Below, one piece after another: positions 10,754-21,090 of a stretch of DNA of 64,000 nucleotides. This DNA is from Galeruca laticollis (taxonomy: Eukaryota > Arthropoda > Insecta > Coleoptera > Chrysomelidae). Numbering within the stretch: position 1 is the stretch's first letter; every line of letters begins with the position of its first letter. A model generated the notes under the pieces. The model worked only from the letters and a program-made list of their open reading frames with translations. It ran no database searches and was not told the origin of the DNA. Position numbers and translations under genes: made by a program. The stretch covers positions 372,001-436,000 of the forward strand of contig OY998180.1 in the NCBI GenBank assembly GCA_963921935.1, in the 5' to 3' direction.

Positions 10754-12024
10754 TCTCGTTTAATAACGCCAAACATTCCACAACCAAAACAAAATTTCCT
10801 TCTAACCTCAGTACAGGCTGAAAATCGATGTCCTTCTTTAAGACAGTTCCAACACTTTATTCTGGTTTCTATTGTCATAATTCTCCGCGAAGGCATTGGT
10901 GTAATAGGGGATGATACAGAAGGAGAGGGTCGACCCCCTTTATACGCTAAATCTGGTTCTAAAAGACCTCGTAGTTGGGTAGGAGGTGGTTCACACCTAA
11001 CGGCCATGTCACGGTTCAATTCCAACCTTTTACATAACCTCAACAACTCTTCAACTGTTGCATAAGTAGCTAACCCTAAACTATGGATGAAGTAAGGATG
11101 AATGTTTTGCCTAAGAACATTGAGTCGGTCCTCCTCTGAAGGGTATGTAGGCAGACGCCTAAAAAGATTGCTCATGAATGCAAAATAAATCCCTACTCGT
11201 TCCGTTTGACCTTGAGTTCTCCTCCTAATTTCGGCCCACAACTCTTGCTCATAGTGATAGGGCTGGAATTCCTCTCGTAATAACCCCACAAAATCCTTCC
11301 AAGTTTTAACACGATCCTGAACAGAACGATACCAAATTGCTGCATCATCCTTCAGAAGATCCGTAACCGAGCCCAATAATTCACCAACCGAAATATGACT
11401 GGCTTTCCGCTTTTCCTCAACAATCTCCAGGAACGCTGACACACTGAGTTCTCCTTTACCAGTGAAATTTACCTCCCACTTCCTGGGCTCGAACTGATGT
11501 TTATGAATATTGGTAACAACAGTGTGAGTACTACCGCTAGAAGAGGGCTGAGCTGGGGCAGACATCAGAATATTTTCCCCACTCCGAGCTAACATCTGTA
11601 TCTGAAGAGCATCTCGAATTTCGTCTACCTGTAATTCAACTGCTTCCAATCTCGTAATAACATTTGACACTGAATTAAGAATATGCTTAGTTTCTGGCTT
11701 ATCCTCGATGTTTAAACGCTGTAATCTTCCATACAAGTGTTTCAATTTTGTATCTATATACTCTTCCCCCTTCTCCTTAGCATTAATTTTCCATGAGCTA
11801 ACATATTGTTCTAAAGCTTCTGTTTTCTTTATTATTATCTCCACTTCTTCTAATGGGGCTGGAACAAAATCACCCTGTATTGTAATTTCCCCAAATGCCT
11901 CGGTTTTCATGACGTCCTGTAACTGACGTCTCATAGACGATGCTGTTTCTCCTTGCAGACCAGTAAACCCCCTAACAAGCAGTTCATACTTAAGTTCATC
12001 TTTCAAAAGTTTATTGACATCCAT
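10681..12024 (-). CDS. gag: Gypsy Gag polyprotein, right unit
   Basis: Intact 447-residue Gag starting at the ATG at 12024. It has the same layout as the left unit: a predicted helical N-terminal half, the capsid-like core, one canonical CCHC knuckle (CWNCLKEGHRFSAC, 391-404) and a second with Val replacing His (412-425). The serine-arginine-asparagine around the frameshift point replaces serine-glycine-asparagine of the left unit, because the slippery sequence has changed. The ORF ends in the pol overlap. Confidence 0.9.
   Translation of the reverse strand: MDVNKLLKDELKYELLVRGFTGLQGETASSMRRQLQDVMKTEAFGEITIQGDFVPAPLEEVEIIIKKTEALEQYVSSWKINAKEKGEEYIDTKLKHLYGRLQRLNIEDKPETKHILNSVSNVITRLEAVELQVDEIRDALQIQMLARSGENILMSAPAQPSSSGSTHTVVTNIHKHQFEPRKWEVNFTGKGELSVSAFLEIVEEKRKASHISVGELLGSVTDLLKDDAAIWYRSVQDRVKTWKDFVGLLREEFQPYHYEQELWAEIRRRTQGQTERVGIYFAFMSNLFRRLPTYPSEEDRLNVLRQNIHPYFIHSLGLATYATVEELLRLCKRLELNRDMAVRCEPPPTQLRGLLEPDLAYKGGRPSPSVSSPITPMPSRRIMTIETRIKCWNCLKEGHRFSACTEVRRKFCFGCGMFGVIKRDCSRCSRNGQDGEATGRRRVDQLR
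10732..10738 (-). other. Altered frameshift heptamer (GAGAAAC) in right unit
   Basis: The position homologous to GGGAAAC at 3925-3931 reads GAGAAAC on the minus strand, one substitution. The X XXY pattern needed for tandem P-site slippage is lost, while the A-site half is unchanged. Confidence 0.6.
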
Positions 12025-12387
12025 CCTGTATGTAAATACTGTAGCAATAATGAATTACACGAAGCAACGGACTACAAAAATATTAAAAGATAGTACAGAA
12101 CAGGGTTTCCAACTGTACTTGATAACTCAAATGCGTTTGTACAGAATAATCACTCACTATATTATCCACAGATTTTACTCAGAACATTTCTCAACAAACC
12201 ATGTACTTTAGCTACTATCATACACAAGAACACTAATTTAAACTTCACGTAAATACAACAATACTATAATAGGTATAGAACAAAAAAAATGTATGCATTC
12301 ATATTAAATTTTCCAATAAATTACAATAATATTCGTATAGCCTCTCAACTCTACACAACAAAATGCCCCACGATATGGCGCCAAATG
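12025..12387 (-). other. 5' leader of right Gypsy unit with primer-binding site
   Basis: Leader between LTR and gag. The primer-binding site at 12365-12383 is identical to that of the left unit. The upstream ATG present in the left unit is ATT here. No other feature is seen. Confidence 0.75.
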
Positions 12388-13455
12388 TGTTACGCGCTTT
12401 ATTTATTATTGTCTACTCGCTAGCTCCAGAAGCGCAACCTCATGCCCAAGCTCAGTTCGGTCGGGGGTGGGTATGCGAAAATTCGTATTTTATTTAGTTG
12501 TTGAAAATGGGCGCCACCAGTTAAATTTTAATGAGCCAGCCCTAACTAGTAGACCGCCACGATGGTCAGGATGGAGTAGACAATATATAAGATGTTAGGT
12601 ATACAATGAAAATTCTATATTACTATTTACACAAAAAAAAAGACTATACACAAACAACTTCTTAGCCAAAAAGAAAGGAAATATACATAATTTAAATGCA
12701 CTACTGTGACGTCACGGAGCCGCTTACAAAAGAAAATACAATTCTTAAACCTATTATTAACTACTTAACTACGGACTACCAAAGGGGTCTGTTCGCCCCT
12801 AACATAAGTTTTCGAACAAATAGTTCCACAATAATGCAAGTAACGTAGGCGGAGAAGCTATACTTGTTCTCTTGGTGTCCCCTGACTGAGACCCTCTGTT
12901 AGAGGGTTCTTATCCTATTCTCTCTAAACTCCTTTTTTTCCACTCTACAAATCCTCATGCGTTTTTACTCTTTCCACAATTTTCCTTCGACACCTAATAG
13001 AGAACATCACATTTGAGATAACAAAAACCCGCTCGAGGCATAGCTTTGAATAATTTATTTCAACTTACCTGATTCCCCAACAAAATTAGCCAAAATTTAA
13101 TTAACTCCTTCGTATTCAACTCAAATTTTATTTTTGACAAATCCTACGTACGATCTCCCTGACAGCAAGCAGACTCCTTGATAATATATTAAAACGTCAA
13201 ACTGATGTTTATCGAATACAATTCGATTGAGACTACATTCATCTATCAATGAACTCTCAAAGTAAGCTTGTCAGCGGAGAATGTAGGTAGTGAACAGGTA
13301 ATTTAAAGGGAATCTTTCGGTTTCTTAAATGTACATGACCGATGTGATTGATAATGTCAACAAAAAGGTACCTATAAATTCGAAACAATATAAAATTTAT
13401 TAACAAAACTATAAATAAAGTGTTGCGGGGTGAGTTGCAAGATCAGCCCGTAACA
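12388..13455 (-). repeat. 5' LTR of right Gypsy unit (1068 bp)
   Basis: Same length and same TGTTACG...CGTAACA ends as the middle LTR, four substitutions apart. It contains the CRE palindrome at 12707-12714. Its right end is the insertion junction with a LINE; the next bases are atata, the candidate start of a target duplication. Confidence 0.95.
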
Positions 13456-14737
13456 ATATATTTTTGTTTTTCTTTCATATTTTTATTTTCAAGACTTTTT
13501 TGGTAGAACAATTTTCTTGATTTGTTAATTTCAGTGACATAATCATGTTTTAACCTCTTATAGTTTGTATGATCATCGGGATTTGCGGAAAATTTTGTTA
13601 ACCAAAACAAATTCCTAAGATCACTACCCATCCGCACAAGATCGCGATCAACCCATGATTTTCTGGTTACATTAGATACGTTTTTTGTTAAAATAGGGCG
13701 AATAAAATCAATATGGTAACATATAGTATCTAAAAATTCATTATATACAAGATCAACACTTGAGATATTTGTATCATTTAGATATTCATAGACCGACAGA
13801 AAACTTTCATTGTCTAGATGAGTTTGTGAACTCAGTAAATTGGATGCTGATACATTCCTAAAACTTGTCTTTCTGTTATTCAGCTTATTCTCGCAAAATG
13901 TACATAATATACCCGTACGATATTTTACATGAATGATTAGTCCCAAATGATCACCAAGCTGCATATCAATCACGCTTTCATTGTATTCAAACGTCATATT
14001 AGTTAAAAAGTAGTCAACTTTAGTTTTTGTCGTTTTCATGTTTTTATTTGTGAAAATCCGTGTTGGCTCACAATTTTTTAAGTTTAAGATGAAACTCTCC
14101 ATCAAGTCAATTAATAATGTTCTTTCACGTGATATATTCAAATAATCAATATTCATGTCTCCACAAAGAATAGTACAATCATAATTATTGAAACAAAAAT
14201 TTTGGACCTTAAAAAGTCGGTTCATGAACATCTCAATGTTTCCTGATGGGGATCTATATATATTCACAAGACAACAGCTTCTTTCTTGCAAAAAAAGGAT
14301 ATACCACATACTTCAAAGTCAATATCAATTGATAAATTATTCACAAAGTCTAGATTTTTACATTTAATCATCTTTTTTACAAGTATCAAAACCCCACCAT
14401 GAATTCTGTTGATACGATTGAAATGAGTAGCCAACATATAATCGTTAAATCTCACTAAATCAATATTATCATTATTACACCAGGTTTCAGAAAGGCACAA
14501 AATATCAGGTTTGTTACATTCCAATAATAAATCAATTCTTTTGGTCTTATTAGTCAGGGATTGACAATTTACATTTATGATTTCAAAGGTTTTAGTTGAT
14601 TTTTCTGTATAAGTACACTTACATACATTTCCACATATATAACTTTGAGAATACACTGGAGTTACATGTTCTAGACTTGGGGAAGTCTCTTTGGACGCAA
14701 CTGAAAAAACTGCTGGATATGGGCTCAATGTGGCCAT
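13456..14737 (-). pseudogene. LINE A ORF2 fragment: apurinic-type endonuclease domain
   Basis: Two overlapping ORFs (14264-14737 and up to 14309) together give an endonuclease/exonuclease/phosphatase domain. The first has INVNCQS (Asn), CLSETW (Glu) and GGVLILVKK. The second has VNIYRSPSGN, GDMNIDYL, KVDYFLTN and GDHLGL (the terminal Asp-His). They are joined by a one-base frameshift in a run of seven A's (14290-14296). The function would be to nick target DNA for target-primed reverse transcription. The frame runs a few codons into the LTR before stopping. Confidence 0.85.
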
Positions 14738-15615
14738 ATTGCTGGATTCATCGCAGTATTAAAGTAATACCCATATACACTTACTTTGAAAGAGCTGTAA
14801 ATCTCCGAATATTTCGAATTTAGTGATATTACCACTACTTCCGGGAAATGTGGTTTTACTATTTCACATAGATCATCTGCTGTCATGCTGGGGTCCACTC
14901 TGTAAATATGAAGAGTCACAAATTTGGGAACCCCCTTAATATCCTTGCCATTTACAGTTATTTCATTATTATTTCCAATAACAAGTTGTTTTCTATTTCT
15001 TTTTCCTCGAACTTCTCTCCATTTATTGTAGTTTTCTCTGGGGCTATTCTCATTAAAATTTATGACTTCGTCAATTTTTTGTTCAGTATTTATTTTCATT
15101 AAAGCAGCTGACACGTCAGTCTTTGAAATAACTGATTGAATAGACGAGTTGGCAACAGCATTATTTTTATCATTTCCAGTTTGAATTAGTGGTCTGGTTT
15201 TATTTTGAATGGCAGAGGATTCCCACTGTTTTTGCGTTGATTTTTGTTCTGTACTTTTTGTGTCTAATTCGTTTCGTTCTTTTAACGAAGTTATTTGTTT
15301 ACTCATTAAATGAATTTTGTCATGCATCTCCTTTATTATGGAGTCTTTTTGCTTTATTATATATTTAAATATATTATTATCATTTACCTTATTGTCTGGA
15401 CTTAGACTTTCAATTGAGTCGAAAAATAACTGATCAGTCTGATCACATGCTGAATCTTGCTCACAACATTTGATTAAGTCATCACTAGTAAACTTTACAG
15501 AGTTGCTATTTTTTGCACAGCTTATATGGAAACTATTTTCACAATTTATACACCTTACACTTTTACAACATTTATTCCGGAGAGCTTCGTCAAACACATC
15601 TACACCGGGCGCCAT
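14725..15615 (-). CDS. LINE A ORF1 protein (zinc finger, coiled coil, RNA-binding-like)
   Basis: 296 residues from the ATG at 15615. The open frame continues 22 codons upstream, but that part is antisense to the neighbouring element, so the MAPGVD start is preferred. Residues 16-51 hold a Cys/His cluster (C16, C17, C22, C25, H30, C33, C50, C51), like the PHD-type finger at the N-terminus of many insect LINE ORF1 proteins. Residues ~82-117 are predicted by eye to form a coiled coil. The C-terminal part (LHIYRVDPSMTADDLCEIVK onward) resembles the RRM-like nucleic-acid-binding region of LINE ORF1p. The protein stops abruptly after AIWPH, where related proteins continue, so the last part may be lost to a frameshift. 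Confidence 0.65.
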   Translation of the reverse strand: MAPGVDVFDEALRNKCCKSVRCINCENSFHISCAKNSNSVKFTSDDLIKCCEQDSACDQTDQLFFDSIESLSPDNKVNDNNIFKYIIKQKDSIIKEMHDKIHLMSKQITSLKERNELDTKSTEQKSTQKQWESSAIQNKTRPLIQTGNDKNNAVANSSIQSVISKTDVSAALMKINTEQKIDEVINFNENSPRENYNKWREVRGKRNRKQLVIGNNNEITVNGKDIKGVPKFVTLHIYRVDPSMTADDLCEIVKPHFPEVVVISLNSKYSEIYSSFKVSVYGYYFNTAMNPAIWPH

Positions 15616-15808
15616 GTTGCCATACACCTTATCAGAATTAGAAGTAGAAAGTGAAACTGAAATCGTGATTGAAGAAGACACAGGACTACCAGAACAAATT
15701 CCAGCGAAAGGAAGAAAATACAGTGAGATATCTCCTGAAGGACCTGAAGAAACGACAAAAAAAATAACAAAAGTGAACAGAGAATTTGAGACATCATCAA
15801 AAAACTAA
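15614..15808 (+). CDS. Acidic 64-residue ORF upstream of LINE B endonuclease
   Basis: A short open frame rich in Glu/Thr/Lys, starting at an ATG that shares the palindrome CATG with the opposite-strand ORF1 start of LINE A. It lies 11 bases before the LINE B endonuclease ORF in another frame. It may be the remnant of an ORF1 of LINE B, or chance. No domain is recognised. Confidence 0.3.
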   Translation: MLPYTLSELEVESETEIVIEEDTGLPEQIPAKGRKYSEISPEGPEETTKKITKVNREFETSSKN

Positions 15809-15819
15809 TTAACACAGAG

Positions 15820-16642
15820 GTGAAAAAGTCAATGATTGTGGACGAAATTGTCCCTTTTAAGATAACATTTTGGAACTGCCAAGGTATTAACACTTTAGAT
15901 AATTTAGAAATACAAGAAATTAATGATTTGTGCCGCTCTGATATAATAGGCTTAGTAGAGACCTGGATTACCTCTTCCCAAAATAGCTTACCACATATTT
16001 TGAATAATTATCATACTTACTCATGCCAAGCTTTAAAAGATAAGCAAAAGGGTAGAGGTAGTGGGGGTATCTTAATGCTTATATCAAAAAACCTTGGTGG
16101 TGTGAAGTCGTTAGATGTAATCGATATATGTAATATGTGGAATTTTATCAGAATAAATATAAATAAAATTTTTATTATTTTAGGTGTAGTCTACTTAAAA
16201 CCTGATTGAGATGATCATGTATGTGTAGAGATGCTTGAGGATACTCTAAAAGGAATAGCAGTAAAATTCCCAAATGATGAGATGATTCTGAACGGAGACT
16301 TTAATGCGAGAGTAGGTGGTCTGAATGATTTTGATTCAGAAAACGTAATACATATCAATCCCCCGTTAAAACCACGTAAGTAAAAGGATTCCCTAGTTAA
16401 TACGAGAGGAACATTACTTGTAGAAGCTTTGAAAGATCTAGGGCTTCTCTTGTTAAACGGTAGGTTAGAGAATTATGACGGTGCTTACACATACATTGGG
16501 CGGTCAGGACGAAGTACAATAGATCTTGTCTGGGTAAGAGTTAGTAGTGTAGGCCTAATTTCCAGTTTTTGTATAAATAGAAACGTTTTCGGAACATCTG
16601 AGTTGCACTGTAAAGATAGAAAATGCGTATTTTGTGGGGTGT
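15820..16642 (+). pseudogene. LINE B endonuclease domain
   Basis: FWNCQGINTL (Asn), GLVETW (Glu), GSGGILMLISKNL, LNGDFNARVGG and RSTIDLVW are endonuclease/exonuclease/phosphatase motifs in the correct order. Stops at about 16207 and 16381 and a frame change break the ORF. The terminal Ser-Asp-His motif is not recognisable (GTSELHC in its place). Confidence 0.8.
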
Positions 16643-16789
16643 AATAAACAATCAGAATATAATAGCTATAAAGAAACAATAATGAAGTGGGATCCTGCCA
16701 AAACACAACCATATAAAAATACAGTATCTATCTTTGAAATACATTCAGACTCGAGTTCTATCAATATAATGGACAATCAAATTCTTCAA

Positions 16790-17648
16790 AAACCTTCCTT
16801 TGGATTTTATAATACACCTGAAAACATTCTTCAACAAAATTTTAAACGAAGAACAAATACCACCCACATGGGCATATGTTAAAATGATCCACTTCCACAA
16901 AAGTGGCGATATTAAGAACCCTAACAATTACCGTAGCATAGCACTTTTGAATCACAAAACTAAGCTCTTTACCCAATTAATTAATACAAGACTAACTCAC
17001 TTTTTTGAGAATAATGAAATATTACCAGAGTGCCAAAGCGGCTTCCGCAGAACACGCAACTGTGAAGACAACATATTTGTGCTCTACGCTATAATTAACA
17101 ATTACCTTCGTCTCCCCTCAAGAAAATTATATACTCTATTTGTAGATTTTAGAAAAGCTTTTGATTCGTTAGACCATCATATACTCAGGGAAAAATTATA
17201 TTCAAACGAAATAAGTGCAAAAATTACTAGAGTACTAAAAATAATATACAACCAAGCAGCACTGTTTATAGAACAAGAAGGTAGCAGTTTAGAGAGAGTA
17301 TGATTAACCCAAGGTGTTTTACAAGGGGACCCGCTCAGCCCACTATTATTCGCGATATTTATTTCCGATATTGATAGTTATTTTCAGAACCAAGGCAGTA
17401 AGGGAGTTACTCTGGATGAAGGGGATAACATACGGATGTTGTTATACGCTGACGATCTGGTACTGTTTGCAGAGTCACAAATACAAATGGAAAAGAACCT
17501 GAGGATTTTAGAATCATACTGCAACACATTCAAGCTTCAGGTAAACACAGAAAAAACAAAACTAGTTATATTCCGAAGGAGCCTCAATTTTGGAAAACAA
17601 CCCACTTTTTCATACCTTAACAACCCAATAGAAATCTCAAACACTTGA
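16790..17648 (+). pseudogene. LINE B reverse transcriptase domain
   Basis: Motifs in order: KMIHFHKSGDIKNPNNYRSI, LPECQSGFRRTRNCEDN, LFVDFRKAFDSLDH (catalytic Asp), then after a TGA at 17301-17303 GVLQGDPLSPLLFAIFISDI, and MLLYADDLVLFAES with the YADD box at about 17445-17456. The ORF breaks at 17303 and again at 17646. The catalytic residues survive although the frame does not. The RT would copy the element's RNA at the nicked target. Confidence 0.88.
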
Positions 17649-18639
17649 ATATTTGGGAGTGGTCTTTACTCTCAATGGACTGTTTCTAAATAATTCTAAA
17701 TCACGAGAACGAAAAGAAAGAATTACTCAAGGTACTGTACTTTCAACTATAAACTCGCAAAAATTATCTTCTCTTCTGTCTATTAAAACTCTGTATAACA
17801 ATGTTGTCATACCCATTTTCACATATGCCAGTAATATATGGGGTCTGCGTTATCTGGATCAAACTTAGAAAATACAGACGTCTTTTTGGAAAAACCTCCT
17901 ATTCCTCCAGAGAACTACTGCCGCTTATATAATAAGAGTCGAAGCCAATCTATGCAGGCTAGAATATTATCTAATAAAACAAGCAGTTGAATATTTCATC
18001 AGGGTAAAATCTCAAAATCACACAAGGTACCCCTATAGAGCAATATTTCGATTAATAAAATTGTATAACTCTGGATACGGTCATCACAAATACAATTGGT
18101 TTGTTCAGTCAATTCATGTTATCAGTATTTATTGTTCATATAATGTTAGTCTTAACAATGACTCTATCAATGAGAATTTCAAACATATTATATTAGCCGA
18201 ACATCTTGCTAAAAACATGCAAAATGATTGGAATAAAATATTACTTAGTATTCACCACCCTACATATAAATTCTTTCTGCAAAATAATAATAATTACAAC
18301 TATTTAAGTGGACCGTCACCGCTTTATATTAAAAGATTAACAGCCCAACTGCGCACAGCTAATTCACAGTATTTATACCTATATGTGAATAACTCCTCTC
18401 TCACAATGAAAACTGACCAGATGTCTACAATATGTAACCAGCAGGCCAATGAATGCCTAGAACATATCATATTTGACTGCCCAATGTATGCTGGATTTAG
18501 AAATACAATCATAGGAAGACGAAAGCATTCAGATGATCTAGATTGCCTTCTTAATTCAAACTATCTCTTACTATTGAAGCAATTGCATAGTTTTATCAGC
18601 GGAGCAATGAAAATTAGATCATTCATTATTAATGATTAG
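17649..18639 (+). pseudogene. LINE B ORF2 C-terminal region with Cys-His motif
   Basis: Pieces in several frames follow the RT: a thumb-like segment with FTYASNIWG, then an open stretch 18061-18639. This carries CNQQANECLEHIIFDCPMY, matching the C-terminal CX(n)CX(n)HX4C zinc motif of R1/CR1/Jockey-type ORF2 proteins. It ends in a TAG at 18637-18639. Confidence 0.65.
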
Positions 18640-18907
18640 CTATCCACAGTATCTCTACATAAACAATTTATAGTATAGGATTAGTTATGGGAATTATCCG
18701 TTTATCTTGTATTTTTTTCCCTTCTCTATTGATGGACTATTATGTGTTGTGCGCTGTCTTTAAAAACATGTAAACTTTATGTCTTTGTTTCTTGTAATAC
18801 CTTTTATTTATCATGTTAGTTTAGGAGTATATATGTAATTTATATTTACTATATAACCGGCTCCTTGTTCATGTACTTTGTATAAAAGAACAATAAACTA
18901 TTCTAAC
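18640..18907 (+). other. LINE B 3' untranslated region
   Basis: AT-rich, no ORF, with AATAAA at 18892-18897 just before the apparent end (ctaactaa). The exact 3' boundary is inferred from the polyadenylation signal. Confidence 0.45.
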
Positions 18908-19484
18908 TAAGATGGAGTTTTTCCAGAGTAGGATCTCTTCCAATGGCTCTCGTCCATGGCCTATAGCGCTTAGAAGTTAAACTGTGATCATAAATGGGTT
19001 GGAATAATTTTGTATGATGTAAAAATAAATCATTCAAACAATGATCCATTGTTTGAATAATTAAAAATATATCGTACCAGAAATAATCCACTCCATCAAT
19101 GTCTCCTCGGTTCTTACAAAACATCACCATGCAGTTCTTCCCCATTATGGAAAAAACTGATGAAAAAAGTCTCAAAAAGTTCAGTAACGCTGATGACTGT
19201 TGTGGTAATGAAACACAGTTCAGACACAGTGGTAAAACGATGATGGCAAAACGAAAAACAATCGCTAATTTTATTAACGTTTGTTATAATCCACCGATTC
19301 ACACGTACGAGAACGACTAAATATGAAAATGGCTGTGCCAGATAATTGATTTCAGACATCCACTGTGACGTAGAATACATAATGCGCATGAGCCGTACCA
19401 ATTTTCAACACTCGCATACTGGCCGAAAAAATTCTTCGCGCATTCTAATGTATTGTCATTCCATTTGTTGTTTATAGGTTTGTT
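18908..19484. other. Unassigned stretch between two LINE fragments
   Basis: A 90-codon minus-strand ORF (18903-19175) and a 73-codon plus-strand ORF (19099-19320) overlap on opposite strands; neither has a recognisable domain. The only clear structure is the short palindrome at 19032-19058. Confidence 0.4.
19032..19058. repeat. 12-bp perfect inverted repeat with 3-nt loop
   Basis: ATTCAAACAATG, spacer ATC, CATTGTTTGAAT. A perfect 12-bp stem, isolated in unassigned DNA. Confidence 0.7.
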
Positions 19485-20720
19485 TTGTTTTAAAAAGTCT
19501 TTATTTACAATATTTTGTTGTTGGAAATTTACAATACATGTACAAAACTATATATAAATACATAAATAAACATAAATATATACAATGCCGATGTCCTGGC
19601 AGTTCTGACATAATTGTTTATGTCTAGATAAAATTATGGCACCTTGCTACTTCGCATAATTCAATAACTTTAGCTCTACAAATTACTTTGTCCCGTATTG
19701 ATAAGTTTGACTCCACTAGCTATTTCGACTTAATTATCCCAGAAAAGCAGCTGAAAAATAGGGTTTCAAAACGAACTGGGTTTAGTTAATGAGAGGAGGC
19801 AACATGACAGATGTTCATTTTAATAGGGTATATGTTTTGTGTATGAATATATTTGGTTAATTAGGGGTAATAAAGTTACCCTCTAATTCGATGAGTTTGG
19901 TTGCTGGAGGTTATACAACTAGTTATGTGAATAAATTACCATGCAAAAGCCTACACCCACTGTCACGGGTGTCTTTTGCGCGATTGGCGGCTTTGAGTGT
20001 TTCTCGAAGATTTTTGGGCAAACAATAATTGTGAAAGTTTTGTGAAATTCTAGTTATAAAGTCCTTAATAGTGGGCATGTCGGCTTGTTCATGTAACCTC
20101 GAGTTTCTAGGAAGTTCGGGATATTCGTTTTTATATGGTATTGCCATACATAGACACTTATTTTGCACCACCTGTAGTGTATGAAAGTTGTGTTTTGTAG
20201 CGGTGTAATAAACTGGAGCGGCGTAAGTTAGGGTGGGTCTAATGATTTGGCGATATATCATTAATTTGTTGTGTATTGAGAGATAACTTTTTTTACATAT
20301 CAAAGAGTACAATTTGCTCATTGCCATCTTAGCCTTTTGAACTTGCTTTGTTATATGTGCGTTTGCGTTAGTACTGCCTTGCACTGTATAACCAAAATAT
20401 TTCAATGTGAGACTAGGAGTGATTGTTTGCCCCTCAACACAAAGCTGAGATTGAAATGAGCCATTTTTCCCATTTTTCCTCCTGAGTAACATGTACTCTG
20501 TCTTAGCAGGTTTGATAGTCAATTTGTTATCTCTCATGTATGTGAGAATTTGTGTGTTTATGTGTGATTGAATGTTTTGTAGTGCTGTGTCTGGTGTTGT
20601 TGCAGATGATACAAAACAAGTGTCGTCTGCATACATCGCTGTTAAAATGTTTGGGGCTGAAGGTAGATCATTGTTTATAGGTCAGAGGTTTATACCTGCC
20701 AACCCAGTAGTTACGCCAGG
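19485..20720 (-). mobile_element. LINE C: 5'-truncated non-LTR retrotransposon fragment
   Basis: Minus-strand 3' half of a LINE: the end of RT, the C-terminal region, a ~440-bp 3' UTR and a tail AATAAAGACTTTTTAAAAC ending near 19485. The 3' UTR holds GCCAGGACATCGGC, almost the same as a motif in the 141-bp insertion at 62493-62633, linking both to one family. The 5' end is lost near 20720. Confidence 0.7.
19923..20710 (-). pseudogene. LINE C reverse transcriptase C-terminal half (Jockey-like)
   Basis: An open stretch of 237 codons starts inside the YADD box (MYADDTCFVSS, 20622-20636). It continues with TIKPAKTEYMLL, LKYFGYTVQG, a thumb region RQIIRPTLTYAAPVYY and a C-terminal NKCLCMAIP segment. 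These are characteristic of Jockey-type LINEs. Upstream in frame, INNDLP matches the end of RT motif B but is preceded by a stop and a degraded motif. The protein is therefore truncated and non-functional. Confidence 0.82.
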
Positions 20721-21090
20721 AAAAAAAATAAACAACTCGGCGTTTGTATATTCTGTTGGTATTAAATTGATTCGTTAAAATCATGAGTGCAATGTTTAAT
20801 AAAAAGTAATTTTTCAATTTTCAATTAATCATGGTCTGGCCAGGAATTTTCTAGGCAACCCACCCGCAATATATATTTTAACATACTAAATTTGATATAA
20901 AACACTTTTCATCCATTAAACAGATGGCTGAAGGTCGTTTCTAATTCGGATCCTCTACTATTACAGACGTCCGGCGCCAAGTGACTAATTTGTTCTAATT
21001 TTATTTTCTGATCACTTAAAATCATTTTATAATATTTAAAGTATTTTATTATCTGGGTGATTTGAACTATTTTTCTTTGCTGTATTAAAA
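20721..21090. other. Non-coding AT-rich stretch
   Basis: Contains a run ending TTTTTCAATTTTCAATTAATC near 20810-20830 that could be the tail of another LINE, but no ORF supports this. No other feature is seen. Confidence 0.3.

Larger units (their letters stand above)
1..13455 (-). mobile_element. Tandem Ty3/Gypsy LTR retrotransposon array, two units sharing one LTR
   Basis: Two almost identical units lie head to tail with a repeat period of about 6807 bp. Transcription order on the minus strand is LTR 12388-13455, internal region 6650-12387, LTR 5582-6649, then internal region 5581 leftwards to the window edge. By comparison with the right unit, about 157 bp of internal sequence plus the left LTR lie outside the window. 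Both units have gag, then pol in the order protease, reverse transcriptase, RNase H, integrase, which is the Ty3/Gypsy order. No env-like ORF is visible in the ~0.9 kb between pol and the LTR. The right edge at 13455/13456 interrupts the endonuclease ORF of a LINE. The target-site duplication cannot be checked because the left edge is not in the window. Confidence 0.93.
13456..15615 (-). mobile_element. LINE A: non-LTR retrotransposon, truncated by the Gypsy array
   Basis: Minus-strand ORF1 (14725-15615) overlaps the start of ORF2 (endonuclease, 14737 leftwards), the normal order for Jockey/CR1/I-like LINEs. ORF2 stops at the LTR junction at 13456, so the reverse transcriptase part should lie beyond the array, outside the window. 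The right end abuts a plus-strand LINE near 15614. The clade is not assigned. Confidence 0.8.
15614..18907 (+). mobile_element. LINE B: decayed non-LTR retrotransposon
   Basis: Plus-strand order is endonuclease, reverse transcriptase, C-terminal zinc motif, then a 3' UTR with AATAAA (18892-18897). Many in-frame stops and frame changes show an inactive copy. The linker between endonuclease and RT is much shorter than usual, suggesting an internal deletion around 16620-16790. It is oriented head to head with LINE A. Confidence 0.8.

Noticed and set aside
15617..15681. N-terminal extension of LINE A ORF1 to 15681
   Set aside because: The extra 22 codons are antisense to the next element's ORF; the internal MAPGVD start is more typical.
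18903..19401. Opposite-strand ORFs 18903-19175, 19099-19320 and 19114-19401 as a host gene
   Set aside because: No recognisable domain or splice structure, and they overlap each other on both strands.
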